A stretch of DNA of 64,000 nucleotides. Origin: Cognatundibacterium jejuense (GTDB lineage Bacteria; Pseudomonadota; Gammaproteobacteria; Burkholderiales; Burkholderiaceae_D). Shown here piece by piece: positions 39,790 through 50,717 of the stretch. Every line of letters begins with the position of its first letter. The stretch's first letter is position 1. The stretch is taken from the NCBI RefSeq assembly GCF_014284255.1, contig NZ_JACOFV010000005.1, positions 62,001-126,000 on the forward strand, read 5' to 3'. The translations under genes and the position numbers were made by a program. The notes below the pieces were generated by a model, which saw only the letters and a program-made list of their open reading frames with translations, was not told the origin of the DNA and made no database searches.

Positions 39790-40383
39790 TTAGGCCGTTT
39801 GTCGATGTGCGTCAGATTGACGATGAATCAGTTCAGCATTTTTCATGTGCGTGGCGAAGTAGATAAAATCCGGAGTTTGCTTTGTCGCAGACTTTGCGGC
39901 ATCGTCCCAGCGGCGAAGTGCGATTGCATCTGCTGCAAATGCTCGGTTGATAAACTCATCCGCTTGTTCTGGATTGAAAACGCCGCCTTGCAAAGCCAGG
40001 CTGCGCTTAGAGTCTGCAGATAAACTGTCGTAATAGGCAGGTTCGACGGCGCATAAATAACGCTTGGCGTCGACGTGTAATTTAATTGGTTCCAGAACCG
40101 CGTCACCAAACAAAAAGCCCATGTAGGGCAAACAACGGTATTGGTGTACATCGTCCTTGCCAAAGCTGGTGGGCGTAGGGCCGATATCGTGCAATAAATG
40201 CCCAATGTCGTGTAATAAGGCAGCAACGATTAATTCATCGCTGGCGCCAGCTTCTTCTGCTAGCGCCGCAGATTGCAATGCGTGCTGTAATTGCGTGACG
40301 GGTTCGCCGTCATATTGTTCGTCACCGCGACGCTCAAATAGTGCGATGATGTCGGTAATGTTGACGTTGGATGCCTGCGTCAT
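39790..40383 (-). CDS. PhnZ-like HD-domain mixed-valent diiron oxygenase
   Basis: A 197-residue HD-domain protein of the phosphonate-operon group. PhnZ cleaves the C-P bond of (R)-2-amino-1-hydroxyethylphosphonate to glycine and phosphate. The metal and active-site residues known for PhnZ have clear counterparts here: Tyr24 and Glu27 (YDGEPVTQLQH), His34, His58-Asp59 and His62 (LLHDIGH), His80, His103 and Asp160. The 2-oxoglutarate dioxygenase that makes the hydroxylated substrate in other organisms is absent from the cluster. A GTG start exists at 40395, but the ATG at 40383 overlaps the phnY stop as ATGA and is preferred. Activity is inferred from residues. Confidence 0.85.
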   Translation of the reverse strand: MTQASNVNITDIIALFERRGDEQYDGEPVTQLQHALQSAALAEEAGASDELIVAALLHDIGHLLHDIGPTPTSFGKDDVHQYRCLPYMGFLFGDAVLEPIKLHVDAKRYLCAVEPAYYDSLSADSKRSLALQGGVFNPEQADEFINRAFAADAIALRRWDDAAKSATKQTPDFIYFATHMKNAELIHRQSDAHRQTA

Positions 40384-41870
40384 TTTCCATCCCACGGCAA
40401 AGAGTAAGTTTTGGTATTACAGAAGCTTTTCATCGCTTCTAAAACACCTTCTTTGTAACCAAGGCCGGAATCCTTGATGCCACCAAACGGCGTCAATTCA
40501 AGGCGATAACCTGGTACTTCGCGCACGTTGACGGTGCCCACTTCCAGCTCAGCGACAAAGCGGGTGATGTAGTCGAGTCGGTTGGTGCAAACAGCGGATG
40601 ACAAACCGTATGGCGTCGAGTTAGAAATGCGGATTGCATCGTCAATATCTCTGCAACGGATCACAGGCGATACGGGGCCAAACGTTTCTTCTGCCACTAA
40701 AGTGCAATCGTAAGGTACATGATCTAAGACGGTTGGTGAGTACAATGCGCCTTCGCGGATGTTGCCAACAATGAGTTGTGCTCCACACTTAATCGCATCA
40801 TTTACCTTTTGTTCAAAACTGATCGCTGCAGCTTCATCAATCACCGTACCCATGTCTGTGTTGCCATTCATCGGGTTGCCGTATTTGATCGCCTTCGTTT
40901 TTTCAGTAAGCAAGCGGACAAACTCATCAGCAACCGCTTCATGCACGATCATGCGCTTGACTGCAGTGCAGCGTTGGCCAGAATTTTTATAAGAGCCCGA
41001 TACCGCCAGTGTTGTCGCTTCTTCCAGATCTGCATCTTCCATCACGATCAATGGGTCATTGCCACCTAATTCCAATACCTGACGTTTGTAGACGGCTTTG
41101 CCAGCGATGTATTTACCGATTTGTACACCACCGGTAAAGGTCACCAGATCCATATCGGCATTGATCAACATCTCATCGGCGATTTCACGCGGGTCGCCAG
41201 TGATGACAGAAAACATCTCTGGCGGCAAACCTGCTTCATACAAGATATCAGCAAGTAAGAGCGCAGAAAATGGTGTCTTTTCGGAAGGTTTTAACACCAT
41301 GCGATTATTGGTCGCAATTGATGGAGCGACCTTATGCGCAACTTGATTCAATGGATGGTTGAATGGTGTAATTGCAGATATCGCGCCCAGTAAGGGCTCA
41401 CGCAAAGTAAATACCTTACGTTGTTTTCCATGTGGCGTCAGATCACAGGAAAACACCTGGCCATCATCGACCAGCGCCTGGTTTGCGGCAAACAAGAACA
41501 CATCGCAGGCGCGTCCTACTTCATACATCGTATCTTTTTTGCAGAGACCGGATTCAGCCGTGATCAAATCGGAAATGATATCGGCATGTTCACGTAACAA
41601 CTGGCTAGCACGTAGCAAAATTTGATTGCGTTGATAACGTGTTAATGTGGATTTGTAGGTCTTTGCCTGATGAAATACGCTGCGTACATCTTCTACCGTC
41701 GCTTTGGCGATGGTTCCTAATAAGGCATTGGTGTAAGGGTTGTAAACCTCGATACGTCTGTCGTTATCGACCAGTTTGCCAGCAACGCGCATAGGCTGAT
41801 GTAAAGCCGATGCGGGCTGTCCATGTTGGGCTGCTACTAAGATTGCCTTAAAATCTTGAATTAACTTCAC
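40380..41870 (-). CDS. phnY: Phosphonoacetaldehyde dehydrogenase
   Basis: An NAD-dependent aldehyde dehydrogenase that oxidises phosphonoacetaldehyde to phosphonoacetate. The 496-residue ALDH fold has the GVQIGKYIAGKA cofactor loop, catalytic Glu in LELGGNDP and catalytic Cys in NSGQRCTAVKR. An ATG at 41903 is in frame, but it lies inside a hairpin and lacks a ribosome site. GGAGAG directly precedes a GTG at 41870 with ideal spacing, so GTG (VKLIQDF) is chosen. Specificity is inferred from its place between phnA and the HD oxygenase; the general ALDH call is secure. Confidence 0.9.
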   Translation of the reverse strand: MKLIQDFKAILVAAQHGQPASALHQPMRVAGKLVDNDRRIEVYNPYTNALLGTIAKATVEDVRSVFHQAKTYKSTLTRYQRNQILLRASQLLREHADIISDLITAESGLCKKDTMYEVGRACDVFLFAANQALVDDGQVFSCDLTPHGKQRKVFTLREPLLGAISAITPFNHPLNQVAHKVAPSIATNNRMVLKPSEKTPFSALLLADILYEAGLPPEMFSVITGDPREIADEMLINADMDLVTFTGGVQIGKYIAGKAVYKRQVLELGGNDPLIVMEDADLEEATTLAVSGSYKNSGQRCTAVKRMIVHEAVADEFVRLLTEKTKAIKYGNPMNGNTDMGTVIDEAAAISFEQKVNDAIKCGAQLIVGNIREGALYSPTVLDHVPYDCTLVAEETFGPVSPVIRCRDIDDAIRISNSTPYGLSSAVCTNRLDYITRFVAELEVGTVNVREVPGYRLELTPFGGIKDSGLGYKEGVLEAMKSFCNTKTYSLPWDGK

Positions 41871-41891
41871 ACTACTCTCCGGGAAAATGAA

Positions 41892-41918
41892 AACACCAGG
41901 CATTTCAGGCCTGGTGTT
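41892..41918 (-). other. Intra-operon hairpin between phnA and phnY
   Basis: On the minus strand AACACCAGG, a nine-base loop and CCTGGTGTT form a perfect 9-bp stem followed by TTCATTTT. It could be a weak terminator or an mRNA-processing site that sets the phnA to phnY ratio. Confidence 0.6.
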
Positions 41919-41926
41919 CTAATGCG

Positions 41927-43932
<2,006 letters not shown>

Positions 43933-43992
43933 GACGTCAATGATTGGTTTTGTCGATGTTCGTACTTTAAATCATGCCCATTCAGATTGTCA

Positions 43993-44020
43993 ACAAAATA
44001 CAAAATACAATCTACAATGT
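43993..44020. promoter_or_regulatory. Candidate PhnR operator: four 7-bp repeats
   Basis: ACAAAAT, ACAAAAT, ACAATCT and ACAATGT are contiguous in the divergent phnR/phnS spacer. Read on the other strand they give TTGTA/TTGTAT half-sites typical of FadR-subfamily operators. A location between both operons would let one regulator control both. The assignment is inference. Confidence 0.4.
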
Positions 44021-44172
44021 AATGATCCTGTCATAAATCAAACCTACTATTCGTCCGTTGTTGTTGCATTAAAAACGAGTTGATGGCGCACGAAAACGTG
44101 GTGTCTGGTAACCCAATTTCTGGTTTGCAAAGATAACCAATAATTTTTTATATGACAGGAAAGAGAATCGCG

Positions 44173-45219
44173 ATGAACCCTTCACGTAAGCTTTTTTTGA
44201 AAATGTGTTCTGCTACGCTGGTTGCAGGATCAATGTTAATGTCTGGCGTTGCACACGCAGACAACAAAGCAACTTTGCTGGTCTATACCGCTATCGAAAC
44301 CGATGCGATGAAGTTATATAAAGACGGATTCGAAAAAGCCTACCCAAATATTGAAATTCGCTGGGTACGTGATTCCACCGGTGTAGTGACTTCCAAACTG
44401 CTGGCGGAAAAAAATAATCCGCAAGCAGACGTCGTGTTGGGTCTGGCGGCAACGAGCCTGGTGCTGTTGAAACAAGAGGGTATGCTGACACCGTACCAAC
44501 CAAAAGGCTTCAAAGAATTGACAGCAGCTTACTCTGACAGCGCGCAACCACCATCATGGGTTGGTATGGACGTATGGGGTGCGGCAATTTGCTTCAATAC
44601 AGTAGAAGCAAAAAAACAAAACCTGCCAAAGCCAGAAAGCTGGAAAGATCTGCTCAATCCTATCTACAAAGGCAAAATCAGTATGCCGCATCCAGCTTCC
44701 AGTGGCACTGGCTATCTGGACGTGAGTGCATGGCTGCAAAACATGGGTGAAACAGCCGGTTGGAAATACATGGATGGCTTGCATGCAAACATTGCACAGT
44801 ACACGCATTCTGGTTCTAAGCCATGCAAACAAGCTGGTTCTGGCGAATTCCCAATTGGTATTTCCTTTGAATTCCGTGCGCATCAAGTCATGCGTAGTGG
44901 TGCCCCGATTGAAATGATTTTTCCTAAAGAAGGCTTGGGCTGGGATATCGAAGCAACCGGCATCATGAAGAGCACTAAAAACCTGGATGCAGCGCAAAAG
45001 CTGGCGGATTGGATGGCAAGCAAAGAATCCAATCAAATTAGTACTAATTGGTGGGCAATTGTTGCTTACCCAGGTCTGGCGAAAAAATTGGAAGGTATTC
45101 CTGACGGTTACGAAAAATTGCTGGTGAAAAATGACTTCAACTGGGCAGCAAAAAACCGTGAACGTATTTTGACCGAGTGGAACAACCGTTATAACAGCAA
45201 GGCAGAGCCTAAGCCTTAA
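44173..45219 (+). CDS. phnS: 2-AEP ABC transporter substrate-binding protein
   Basis: A 348-residue periplasmic binding protein (Fe3+/spermidine-binding type fold, family of putative 2-aminoethylphosphonate binders). It has a signal peptide with likely cleavage after AHA (residue ~29) and the hallmark start of the mature part, ATLLVYTAIETDAMKLY. The in-frame ATG at 44152 is possible, but AGGAAAGAG upstream of 44173 fits better. The spacer to phnT (154 bp) contains inverted repeats, including TGAATGTC/GACATTCA and GATGCC/GGCATC. These may let the binding protein be made in excess, as is usual for ABC operons. Confidence 0.92.
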   Translation: MNPSRKLFLKMCSATLVAGSMLMSGVAHADNKATLLVYTAIETDAMKLYKDGFEKAYPNIEIRWVRDSTGVVTSKLLAEKNNPQADVVLGLAATSLVLLKQEGMLTPYQPKGFKELTAAYSDSAQPPSWVGMDVWGAAICFNTVEAKKQNLPKPESWKDLLNPIYKGKISMPHPASSGTGYLDVSAWLQNMGETAGWKYMDGLHANIAQYTHSGSKPCKQAGSGEFPIGISFEFRAHQVMRSGAPIEMIFPKEGLGWDIEATGIMKSTKNLDAAQKLADWMASKESNQISTNWWAIVAYPGLAKKLEGIPDGYEKLLVKNDFNWAAKNRERILTEWNNRYNSKAEPKP

Positions 45220-45235
45220 TACCAGTTTTAAATGA

Positions 45236-45352
45236 ATGAATGTCGAAGATCTGCTGTATTTTCTGAGACATTCATCGCTTTTGTTTGATACCGGATTTTT
45301 CTGCTAAGGCAAAGTCCGGTAGTAATTTCATCGCAGCTGATGCCAAGGCATC
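45236..45352 (+). other. Hairpin-rich phnS-phnT spacer
   Basis: Three inverted repeats follow the phnS stop: TGAATGTC/GACATTCA, ACCGGA/TCCGGT and GATGCC/GGCATC. None has a convincing T run. They could stabilise the phnS 3' end or limit read-through into phnT. Confidence 0.45.
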
Positions 45353-45372
45353 AAAAACAAAGAAAAAAATTC

Positions 45373-46500
45373 ATGGAACACAGCGCTGATTATCTGGTAC
45401 TCAAAGGTATTTCCAAATCATTCGGTCATTTCAATGCTCTGAACGACATCAATCTTCATATCGCTGAGGGCGAATTCGTTTGCTTTCTTGGCCCATCTGG
45501 ATGTGGAAAGACAACTTTGCTCCGTATTATTGCCGGTTTGGAAACACAAAATCAGGGGCAGATTATTCAAAAAGGGAAAGATATTTCCTTTGTTAAACCA
45601 GTAAAACGTGATTACGGCATTGTGTTTCAATCCTATGCGCTGTTTCCTAATTTGAGCATTGCTGAAAATATTGCCTATGGTCTGGTCAACCGCCGTCAAT
45701 CTTCGTCGGTAATTAAAGCCCGCGTGACAGAATTATTGCAATTGGCAGGCTTGCCAGATAGTGGTGATAAATATCCTGGGCAATTATCCGGCGGTCAGCA
45801 GCAACGTATTGCACTGGCACGTGCGCTGGCGATGTCGCCCGGTTTATTGTTGTTGGATGAACCTTTGTCTGCGCTGGATGCGTTGGAACGTGTTCGTTTG
45901 CGCACAGAAATTCGCCAGTTACAGCAGCGTCTTGGTGTGACAACGATTATGGTGACGCATGATCAGGAAGAAGCCTTGACTATGGCAGATCGCATCGTTG
46001 TTATGAATCACGGCGTGATCGAGCAAATTGGCACGCCAGAACAGATTTATTTGCAACCACGCACACAGTTTGTTGCCTCCTTTGTGGGTAAAGTGAATGT
46101 CTTGCGCGCTACCGCCTTGGGTGCGGGGCGCTTCCGCATTGGTATTTTGGAATTTGATTGTCCGGTATGGGGTGATAAATTTGTTGCCGGTCAAGCCGTT
46201 AAAGTGTACTTGCGACCAGAAGATATCGTTGTTCATCGCGATCAACCAAGCCAGCCCTCTAGTGCCGAACGGCCACGCGGCACCATCACGAAAATGGAAT
46301 TTCTAGGCGCTTATTGTCACGCCTGTATTGAGGTGGAAGGTCTGGATAAACAATCGGTCACTGCTGCCATACCTTTGAGCGAAGTGCATCAAAATGACTT
46401 AAAAGCCGGTACTAAGATCTTTCTTGAATTGGTGCCTGCCAAAGCGAGAATATTTCCCGTGACAAAAGAGGCGAGCGCCGTCAATGCGGAGGCCGCATGA
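45373..46500 (+). CDS. phnT: 2-AEP ABC transporter ATP-binding protein
   Basis: A 375-residue ABC ATPase. Walker A is at residues 40-48 (GPSGCGKTT), Q-loop QSYALFP, signature LSGGQQQR, Walker B LLLLDEPLSALD and the switch His in VTHDQEEA. The C-terminal ~130 residues form a TOBE domain (VYLRPEDIVV). An upstream ATG at 45340 exists, but it lies within an inverted repeat; the ATG at 45373 starts at the normal family position. It overlaps the permease gene as ATGA. Substrate assignment comes from the cluster. Confidence 0.93.
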   Translation: MEHSADYLVLKGISKSFGHFNALNDINLHIAEGEFVCFLGPSGCGKTTLLRIIAGLETQNQGQIIQKGKDISFVKPVKRDYGIVFQSYALFPNLSIAENIAYGLVNRRQSSSVIKARVTELLQLAGLPDSGDKYPGQLSGGQQQRIALARALAMSPGLLLLDEPLSALDALERVRLRTEIRQLQQRLGVTTIMVTHDQEEALTMADRIVVMNHGVIEQIGTPEQIYLQPRTQFVASFVGKVNVLRATALGAGRFRIGILEFDCPVWGDKFVAGQAVKVYLRPEDIVVHRDQPSQPSSAERPRGTITKMEFLGAYCHACIEVEGLDKQSVTAAIPLSEVHQNDLKAGTKIFLELVPAKARIFPVTKEASAVNAEAA

Positions 46501-48230
46501 GTCGATCAGGAAGTTTGCCTTTGCCAGTTGCCAACCAACGCCATGCGAAAGCGACTGAAGCGATGCGTGCTCACGTTCAGCCAACCGACAGATGGGTGCA
46601 GACTCTGTTGCTGTTGATTTGCGGCGGCTTGGTCGTATTCTTGTTGTTTCCGGTCGCTATTATTCTTCTCAAAAGCTTTCAGGATAAAGAAGGTGCTTTT
46701 GTTGGCTTGCAACAATTTACGACCTATTTTGCGAATAAATCCTTGCGTTCTTCGGTGCTACACACCTTGTTTGTTGCAACCACCGTCACAGTATTGGTGA
46801 TTCCTGCTGCGTTTATGTTCGCCTACGGTTTAACTCGCAGTCGTATGCCCGGTAAATCAATGTTTCGCACGATCGCCTTAATTCCGATTTTGGCGCCCTC
46901 TTTATTGGCTGGCATTTCATTGATACAGTGGTTTGGCAATCAAGGTATTTTGAAAGACTGGTTAGGTGGCGTTTCTATCTACGGACCGTTTGGTATTGTG
47001 CTCAGTGAATTTTATGGCGTTTTCCCGCATGCTTTGATGATCTTATTGACTGCCTTGAGTCTGGTAGACGGACGTTTGTATGAAGTCGCATCATCATTGG
47101 GGACGAGTCGCTGGCGTCGATTTGTTACGATTACTTTACCTGGTGCTAAATATGGCTTGATCAGTGCAGCACTGGTGGTGTTTACCTACACCTTTAATGA
47201 TTTCGGTGTGCCTAAAGTGATTGGCGGTAACTTCAATGTACTGGCCATCGACGTCTATCAGCTGGCAATTGGTCAGCAAGATTTTAATAAAAGCGCGGTA
47301 GTTAGTTTGTTGTTATTGACGCCAGCCTTATTTGCGTTTGCGATTGATTTAAGAATACGCAAAAAATTACAAGCGCACATGTCAGTGCGCGCAAAAGCCT
47401 TTGTGCCAAAAAAGCGTCCACTGTTCGATACATTAATGTTTTTGTATTGCAGCGTGATTGCGGTTTATCTGGTGGCTGTATTGGGCATGGCGGTTTATAG
47501 CTCCTTCATCAAACTGTGGCCTTATAACCTGACGATGAGTTTGGATCATTATAAATATGGTCTGGTGGAAGGCGGCATCTTAGAAGCCTATTTCAATAGT
47601 TTGAAGATGGCAGGCTTAGCAGCAGTGGGTGGTGTGGCGACGGTATTTATCTCAGCTTACATTATGGAAAAAACCAAGGGCGCTGAAGGCCTGCGTTCTG
47701 CGATCCGTCTGCTTGCAGTGTTGCCTATGGGCGTGCCGGGTCTGGTATTGGGTCTTGGTTATATCTTCTTTTTTAATCATCCGCAGAATCCCTTAAATAT
47801 GGTGTATCACACGATGAGCATATTGGTAATTTCGACGATCATCCATTACTACACGTCTAGTCATTTGACGGCAGTAACAGCGTTGAAGTCGATTGACAAT
47901 GAATTTGAAGCGGTGTCGGCATCGTTGAAAGTGCCCCTGTACAAGACTTTTTTCCGCGTAACCGTGCCGGTATGTTTGCCGGCGATTTTGGATATTGCAC
48001 GTTACTTCTTTGTGAATGCGATGACGACTGTATCCGCGGTGGTGTTTTTGTATTCACCGGATACGACGCTGGCATCGGTCGCTATTCTTGATCTGGAAGA
48101 GGCAGGCGATGTCGGGCCGGCTGCTGCGATGGCAACCTTGATTGTGTTGACTTCCGTGGTGGTGTGCTTGTTATATGCGTTGCTGACCCGCGTTCTTCTG
48201 AAGAAAACGCAAGCATGGCGGACTGAATAA
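46497..48230 (+). CDS. phnU: 2-AEP ABC transporter permease, two domains fused
   Basis: A 577-residue inner-membrane protein with about 12 hydrophobic segments. It contains two binding-protein-dependent transport permease domains in tandem, each with its EAA-type loop (EVASSLGTSRWRRFVTITLPG around residue 200 and EAVSASLKVPLYKTFFRVTVPVC, core SASLKVP, around residue 465). It therefore supplies both halves of the channel in one chain, like FbpB-type permeases. The start overlaps the phnT stop. Family-level reading: putative 2-aminoethylphosphonate permease of Burkholderiales. There is a 56-bp gap to phnW. Confidence 0.92.
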   Translation: MSRSGSLPLPVANQRHAKATEAMRAHVQPTDRWVQTLLLLICGGLVVFLLFPVAIILLKSFQDKEGAFVGLQQFTTYFANKSLRSSVLHTLFVATTVTVLVIPAAFMFAYGLTRSRMPGKSMFRTIALIPILAPSLLAGISLIQWFGNQGILKDWLGGVSIYGPFGIVLSEFYGVFPHALMILLTALSLVDGRLYEVASSLGTSRWRRFVTITLPGAKYGLISAALVVFTYTFNDFGVPKVIGGNFNVLAIDVYQLAIGQQDFNKSAVVSLLLLTPALFAFAIDLRIRKKLQAHMSVRAKAFVPKKRPLFDTLMFLYCSVIAVYLVAVLGMAVYSSFIKLWPYNLTMSLDHYKYGLVEGGILEAYFNSLKMAGLAAVGGVATVFISAYIMEKTKGAEGLRSAIRLLAVLPMGVPGLVLGLGYIFFFNHPQNPLNMVYHTMSILVISTIIHYYTSSHLTAVTALKSIDNEFEAVSASLKVPLYKTFFRVTVPVCLPAILDIARYFFVNAMTTVSAVVFLYSPDTTLASVAILDLEEAGDVGPAAAMATLIVLTSVVVCLLYALLTRVLLKKTQAWRTE

Positions 48231-48292
48231 GCATTAACAAGAAATGTTAAAAATATTTTGAAAACAGAAATTGCATAGTTAGGAGAATGAAT

Positions 48293-49396
48293 ATGAGTTT
48301 AGTCAGTCGCGATCCAGTCTTATTAACACCAGGGCCTTTGACCACGTCATTGCAAACCAAAAGTGCCATGTTGCGTGACTGGGGATCATGGGATGCCGCT
48401 TTCAATGCCGTGACTGCAAAAGTCAGACAGCAATTATTAAAAATTATTCATGGTGAAGAAACTCATGTTTGCGTTCCTATGCAAGGCAGTGGCACGTTTT
48501 CTGTAGAAGCAGCAATCAACACATTGGTGCCTCGTGACGGACATGTGCTGGTCCTGATCAATGGTGCGTATGGTAAGCGCATGGCGCGTCTGACCGAAAT
48601 GATGGGACGCCGCGTCAGTGTTTTCGAAACTCCAGAAGACGTACCGACGACCGCAGAGGATGTAGAACGTTTGCTTGCGGCTGACAGCTCTATCACGCAC
48701 GTGGGTTTGATCCATTGCGAAACAAGTACCGGTATTCTGAATCCGCTGGAAGAAATCGCTGACGTTGTCGCGCGCCACGGTAAGGGTTTGATTCTAGATG
48801 CTATGAGCTCCTTTGGTGCATTAGAAATAGACGCGAAAAAAATCCAATTTGATGCGGTCATTGCTGCAAGTGGAAAATGTATTGAGGGCCCACCGGGTAT
48901 GGGTTTTGTACTTGTCAGAAAATCCGTTTTAGAAAAATGTGCTGGCCATTCCACATCCCTGTCACTCGATCTGTACGATCAATGGGTGTATATGGAAAAA
49001 ACGACGCAATGGCGCTTTACTCCACCGACGCACATTTTGGTGGCATTACATACTGCGTTGAATCAGTTCGAAGCCGAAGGTGGTCAAGCTGCGCGATTGC
49101 AGCGTTATACCAATAACTATCAAACGTTGATGGCAGGTCTGGAAGAGTTGGGATTGCAATCTTTTTTAAAACCAGAAATTCAGGCACCGATCATCGTGAC
49201 TGTGCATGCACCGGTGAATGCGAAATATGATTTCAAAACGTTCTATGAGACTGTGCGTAGCAAAGGTTTTGTGTTGTATCCGGGTAAATTAACGCAGGCT
49301 GAGACGTTCCGGGTTGGCTGCATCGGTGCGATCGGGACACAAGAAATGCGTTCGGCGATTCATGCGATGAAGGATGCGTTAGCGGAAATGGTGTAA
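48293..49396 (+). CDS. phnW: 2-aminoethylphosphonate-pyruvate transaminase
   Basis: A PLP-dependent class V aminotransferase that converts AEP and pyruvate to phosphonoacetaldehyde and alanine. The 367-residue protein starts [10 protein letters not shown], with GSGTFSVEA binding PLP phosphate, the SSFGALEID segment and the PLP lysine Lys195 in [12 protein letters not shown]. Two ATG codons are close: AGGAG is only 1 bp from the first (48287) but 7 bp from the second (48293), so the second is chosen. It is the last gene of the import operon. The absence of phnX (phosphonatase) nearby means its product goes to PhnY. Confidence 0.95.
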   Translation: MSLVSRDPVLLTPGPLTTSLQTKSAMLRDWGSWDAAFNAVTAKVRQQLLKIIHGEETHVCVPMQGSGTFSVEAAINTLVPRDGHVLVLINGAYGKRMARLTEMMGRRVSVFETPEDVPTTAEDVERLLAADSSITHVGLIHCETSTGILNPLEEIADVVARHGKGLILDAMSSFGALEIDAKKIQFDAVIAASGKCIEGPPGMGFVLVRKSVLEKCAGHSTSLSLDLYDQWVYMEKTTQWRFTPPTHILVALHTALNQFEAEGGQAARLQRYTNNYQTLMAGLEELGLQSFLKPEIQAPIIVTVHAPVNAKYDFKTFYETVRSKGFVLYPGKLTQAETFRVGCIGAIGTQEMRSAIHAMKDALAEMV

Positions 49397-49503
49397 AAGT
49401 TTTGGGAAATTTATAGATACTGCGATCCAGGGCTCTACTAATATCGTCCCTAATGCGTCACTTTTAATATGTAAAAATATCTAAAATGATCGCACTTTGT
49501 AGG

Positions 49504-49680
49504 GCCAAGCCGGGGGTGGCCTGGCAGCCACTTACTTTTCTTTGCTTCGCCAAAGCAAAGTAAGCAAAAGAAAGGCGACGCTGAAGGGGACGCTAAGACT
49601 GTTTCCTGCGGGTGCCGGCACTGCGTGTCGGCACAATTTGTGCATCACGTAAAACGGGAAAGCGTCGAAACTCGCTACGC
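49504..49680. repeat. Dispersed structured repeat, copy B
   Basis: 177 bp matching copy A (38014-38178) in the same orientation, with a 12-bp internal insertion near 49585 created by a second GACGCT unit. The alternative-stem core is identical to copy A. It fills most of the 300-bp convergent gap between phnW and rsmE, so it could also act as a terminator for both. Together with copy A it brackets the phosphonate cluster. Nothing else is visible in this gap. Confidence 0.9.
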
Positions 49681-49696
49681 CCGCCCTATAAAAATT

Positions 49697-50422
49697 TTAC
49701 ATGCCGCCCCATGCGGCATTGATCATAGCGACGGCTGCCAATCCCGCTGTTTCTGTTCGCAAAATCCTTGGTCCCATGGAAAGTGACAATACGCCATGGC
49801 GGCTGGCGAGTAATTCTTCGTCGTCACTGAGGCCGCCTTCAGGGCCAATGAGCAGGGCGACGGCTTGCGGTGGGTGGTGTTTGGCCCAATCTGCCAACGA
49901 TTGATCAGCGCGAGGTGAGAGCATAATTCGCTGGTGCATGTCTTGTTGTGCGAGCCATTTGCTCAAATCTAAAGGCGCTGCCAAATGAGTGAGGCGGTTG
50001 CGGCCGCATTGTTCGGCGGCGGCGCTTATGATGCCGCGCCAGTGGTCTAATTTCTTTTCTGCGCGTTCTGCGGATAAGCGAACGACGCAGCGTTGGGATG
50101 CCAGGGGTTGAATGGCAGTCACGCCAAGTTCTACCGCTTTTTCTATAATCCAATCCATTTTGCTACCTTCCGGCAAGGCTTGCGCCAGACTTAAGGAGTA
50201 GGGTAATTCCACTTCATCGGGTAAAAATAGCTTTAATTCGGCGCTTGCCCGTTTTTTCTCGATTTCAGTCAGGCTGGCAATAAAGCTGCCGCCTTCACCA
50301 TTAAACACTTGTACCGTGTCGCCAATTTGCAAGCGCAAGACAAAAACGTGATGGGCTACCTCAGGCGGTAAGCTGATCGTGGTACCGAGGGTGAGGGCTT
50401 GATTGCAATAGAAGCGAGGCAT
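49697..50422 (-). CDS. rsmE: 16S rRNA (uracil1498-N3)-methyltransferase
   Basis: A SPOUT-class methyltransferase that modifies U1498 of 16S rRNA. The 241-residue protein has an N-terminal PUA-like part and the C-terminal knot with ALLIGPEGGLSDDEE and LGPRILRTETA-like MGPRILRTETAGLAA, the SAM-binding signatures. Length and motifs are typical. It is transcribed convergently towards phnW. The 295-bp gap to tkt upstream holds the promoters of both; I see nothing else there. Confidence 0.95.
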   Translation of the reverse strand: MPRFYCNQALTLGTTISLPPEVAHHVFVLRLQIGDTVQVFNGEGGSFIASLTEIEKKRASAELKLFLPDEVELPYSLSLAQALPEGSKMDWIIEKAVELGVTAIQPLASQRCVVRLSAERAEKKLDHWRGIISAAAEQCGRNRLTHLAAPLDLSKWLAQQDMHQRIMLSPRADQSLADWAKHHPPQAVALLIGPEGGLSDDEELLASRHGVLSLSMGPRILRTETAGLAAVAMINAAWGGM

Positions 50423-50717
50423 GATTATTTTTGAAAAAAGTAAGAGTTACGGAGCGAATTATATAGGTCACCTTGCTGATACGGCGGTTTTCATCGCTTA
50501 AGTACGCTTGATCTCAGCCAAATTAAGTGTATTTATTTATACTATTTTTCTCGATCTGCCCAATCTGAGAAGCTAATCTGGCGCTTAGAAATGGGATATC
50601 TGTATTAAGTGACCTTGTGCTCTGGTAAAATATCCGACTTTGCAGGGTCTGAACTTGATTGTGCCCTCGGGCAACACTGACCATTACACCAGTCTTCTCA
50701 AACTATCTTCTACCGCC

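Noticed and set aside
43987..44018. Standard sigma-70 promoter TTGTCA...TACAAT for phnS
   Set aside because: The spacings of 13 or 20 bp are outside the usual range; the TACAAT copies are better explained by the 7-bp array.
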